DNA from: Anaerolineales bacterium
GTDB lineage: Bacteria > Chloroflexota > Anaerolineae > Anaerolineales > VGOW01
Direction: 5' to 3'
Assembly (NCBI GenBank): GCA_919901875.1
Contig: CAKKQG010000090.1
Coordinates: forward strand, 5,703 to 11,338
DNA length: 5,636 nt
The notes below the pieces were generated by a model, which worked only from the letters and a program-made list of their open reading frames with translations, was not told the DNA's origin and searched no databases. Positions 5,267 through 5,636 of the stretch are shown piece after piece. A program made the translations under genes and the position numbers. Positions within the stretch are counted from its first letter, which is position 1; the number at the start of each line of letters is the position of its first letter.

Positions 5267-5636
5267 CCCTCATCAATAATGCACTGGCGAAAGGCGAACT
5301 CCGCGCCGGTGTGCCGCTGACAGTAGTTGCCTATCGTTATGGGCGGCGTGCTGCCATTGTTTTCGCCAAGCAAGCCAAGACTCCAACCCGCGCGCCTTAT
5401 TGGACTCCTACCGAAGATAATTTCGTCCGCGAACATCTCAGTTGGCTGTCGCTCGACGACATCGCACTTCGTTTAGGACGAAGTGCGCTCGGAGTCAAAC
5501 TGCGCTATCAACGCTACTTGGATTTGCGCGGTGCATCAAAGCTACCAACGCTACTCACCGCCGAACACATCGCGCAGGGCTTGGGCGTTGATGGTAAGAC
5601 GATTCATGCACTGATGGATCGCGGACTATTGCCCGG
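5263..5636 (+). CDS. SANT/Myb-like plus MerR/excisionase-like helix-turn-helix protein, 3' partial
   Basis: The frame opens at ATG 5263, overlapping the previous stop, and stays open for 124 codons to the right edge, so the C-terminus is missing. GGGAG at 5254-5258 is a weak, close RBS. Residues about 46-84 (YWTPTEDNF...DDIALRLGRSALGVKLRYQR) resemble a SANT/Myb-type three-helix module, with spaced tryptophans Trp47 and Trp61 and a recognition-helix-like LGRSALGVKLR. Residues about 97-124 (LLTAEHIAQGLGVDGKTIHALMDRGLLP) resemble a MerR/excisionase or AlpA-type helix-turn-helix. Residues 1-45 are basic and undefined. Such doubled DNA-binding architecture suits a regulator or terminase/excisionase-like helper of phages and mobile elements, but its specific role is unknown. 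Translation with the Cys-rich partner is probably coupled. Confidence 0.72.
   Translation, partial: MTLINNALAKGELRAGVPLTVVAYRYGRRAAIVFAKQAKTPTRAPYWTPTEDNFVREHLSWLSLDDIALRLGRSALGVKLRYQRYLDLRGASKLPTLLTAEHIAQGLGVDGKTIHALMDRGLLP
5463..5487. repeat. 10-bp inverted repeat inside the HTH gene
   Basis: CGCACTTCGT (5463-5472) and ACGAAGTGCG (5478-5487) form a perfect 10-bp stem with a 5-nt TTAGG loop. It falls over codons for IALRLGRSALG, the turn and recognition helix of the SANT-like module. There is no T tract, so it is not a typical terminator; it could be chance in codon choice, an mRNA structure or a protein-binding palindrome. Confidence 0.6.

Noticed and set aside
5065..5436. Minus-strand open frame of 123 codons opposite the Cys-rich and HTH genes
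   Set aside because: Low-complexity, Arg/Ser/Ala-rich translation without family features; the plus-strand pair has domain signs and an ATGA overlap.
1..5636. CRISPR array, insertion sequence or riboswitch
   Set aside because: No regularly spaced repeats, transposase-like frame with terminal inverted repeats, or recognisable aptamer core was seen on either strand.

Overview
The window reads as part of a bacterial chromosome, most likely Chloroflexota (Anaerolineae-like). The main clues are the Ala/Thr/Pro/Gln linker behind the lipobox of the substrate-binding protein, the mix of protein families, and a moderate GC content. This assignment is inference from protein style; no phylogenetic marker is present.

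Left and central region (1-4765, all minus strand). A co-directional catabolic gene set is transcribed right to left: LacI-family repressor (4765-3752), ribokinase-type PfkB sugar kinase (3733-2801), YhcH/YjgK/YiaL cupin-like protein (2774-2307), URO-D/MtaA-like TIM-barrel protein (about 2297-1209), and a Tat/lipoprotein ABC sugar-binding protein (1091 to beyond the left edge). The first four genes are separated by only about 9-27 bp and look like one operon. The binding-protein gene follows after 117 bp with its own good ribosome binding site. Permease genes would be expected beyond the left edge. The repressor would sense the sugar, the ABC system would import it, the kinase would phosphorylate it, and the YhcH-like and URO-D-like proteins would carry out unknown steps. 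The binding-protein gene has an in-frame TGA at codon 173, exactly where a Gly (GGA) is expected. The same frame then stays open for 190 more codons to the window edge.

Control region (4766-5074, no protein gene). Two LacI/cre-type operators lie in inverted orientation, 22 bp centre to centre, over a plausible promoter for the repressor operon. Upstream of these are a strong 17-bp hairpin terminator and a degenerate tRNA-Cys(GCA)-like element on the minus strand, which ends 6 nt before the hairpin. No other signal was recognised in the A/T-rich 4839-4897 or in 5016-5074.

Right region (5075-5636, plus strand). A small CxxC/CxxC protein overlaps by ATGA with the start of a DNA-binding protein. 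That second protein has a SANT/Myb-like module followed by a MerR/excisionase-like helix-turn-helix and runs off the right edge. This pair is divergent from the sugar operon and has a different, possibly phage- or element-derived character.
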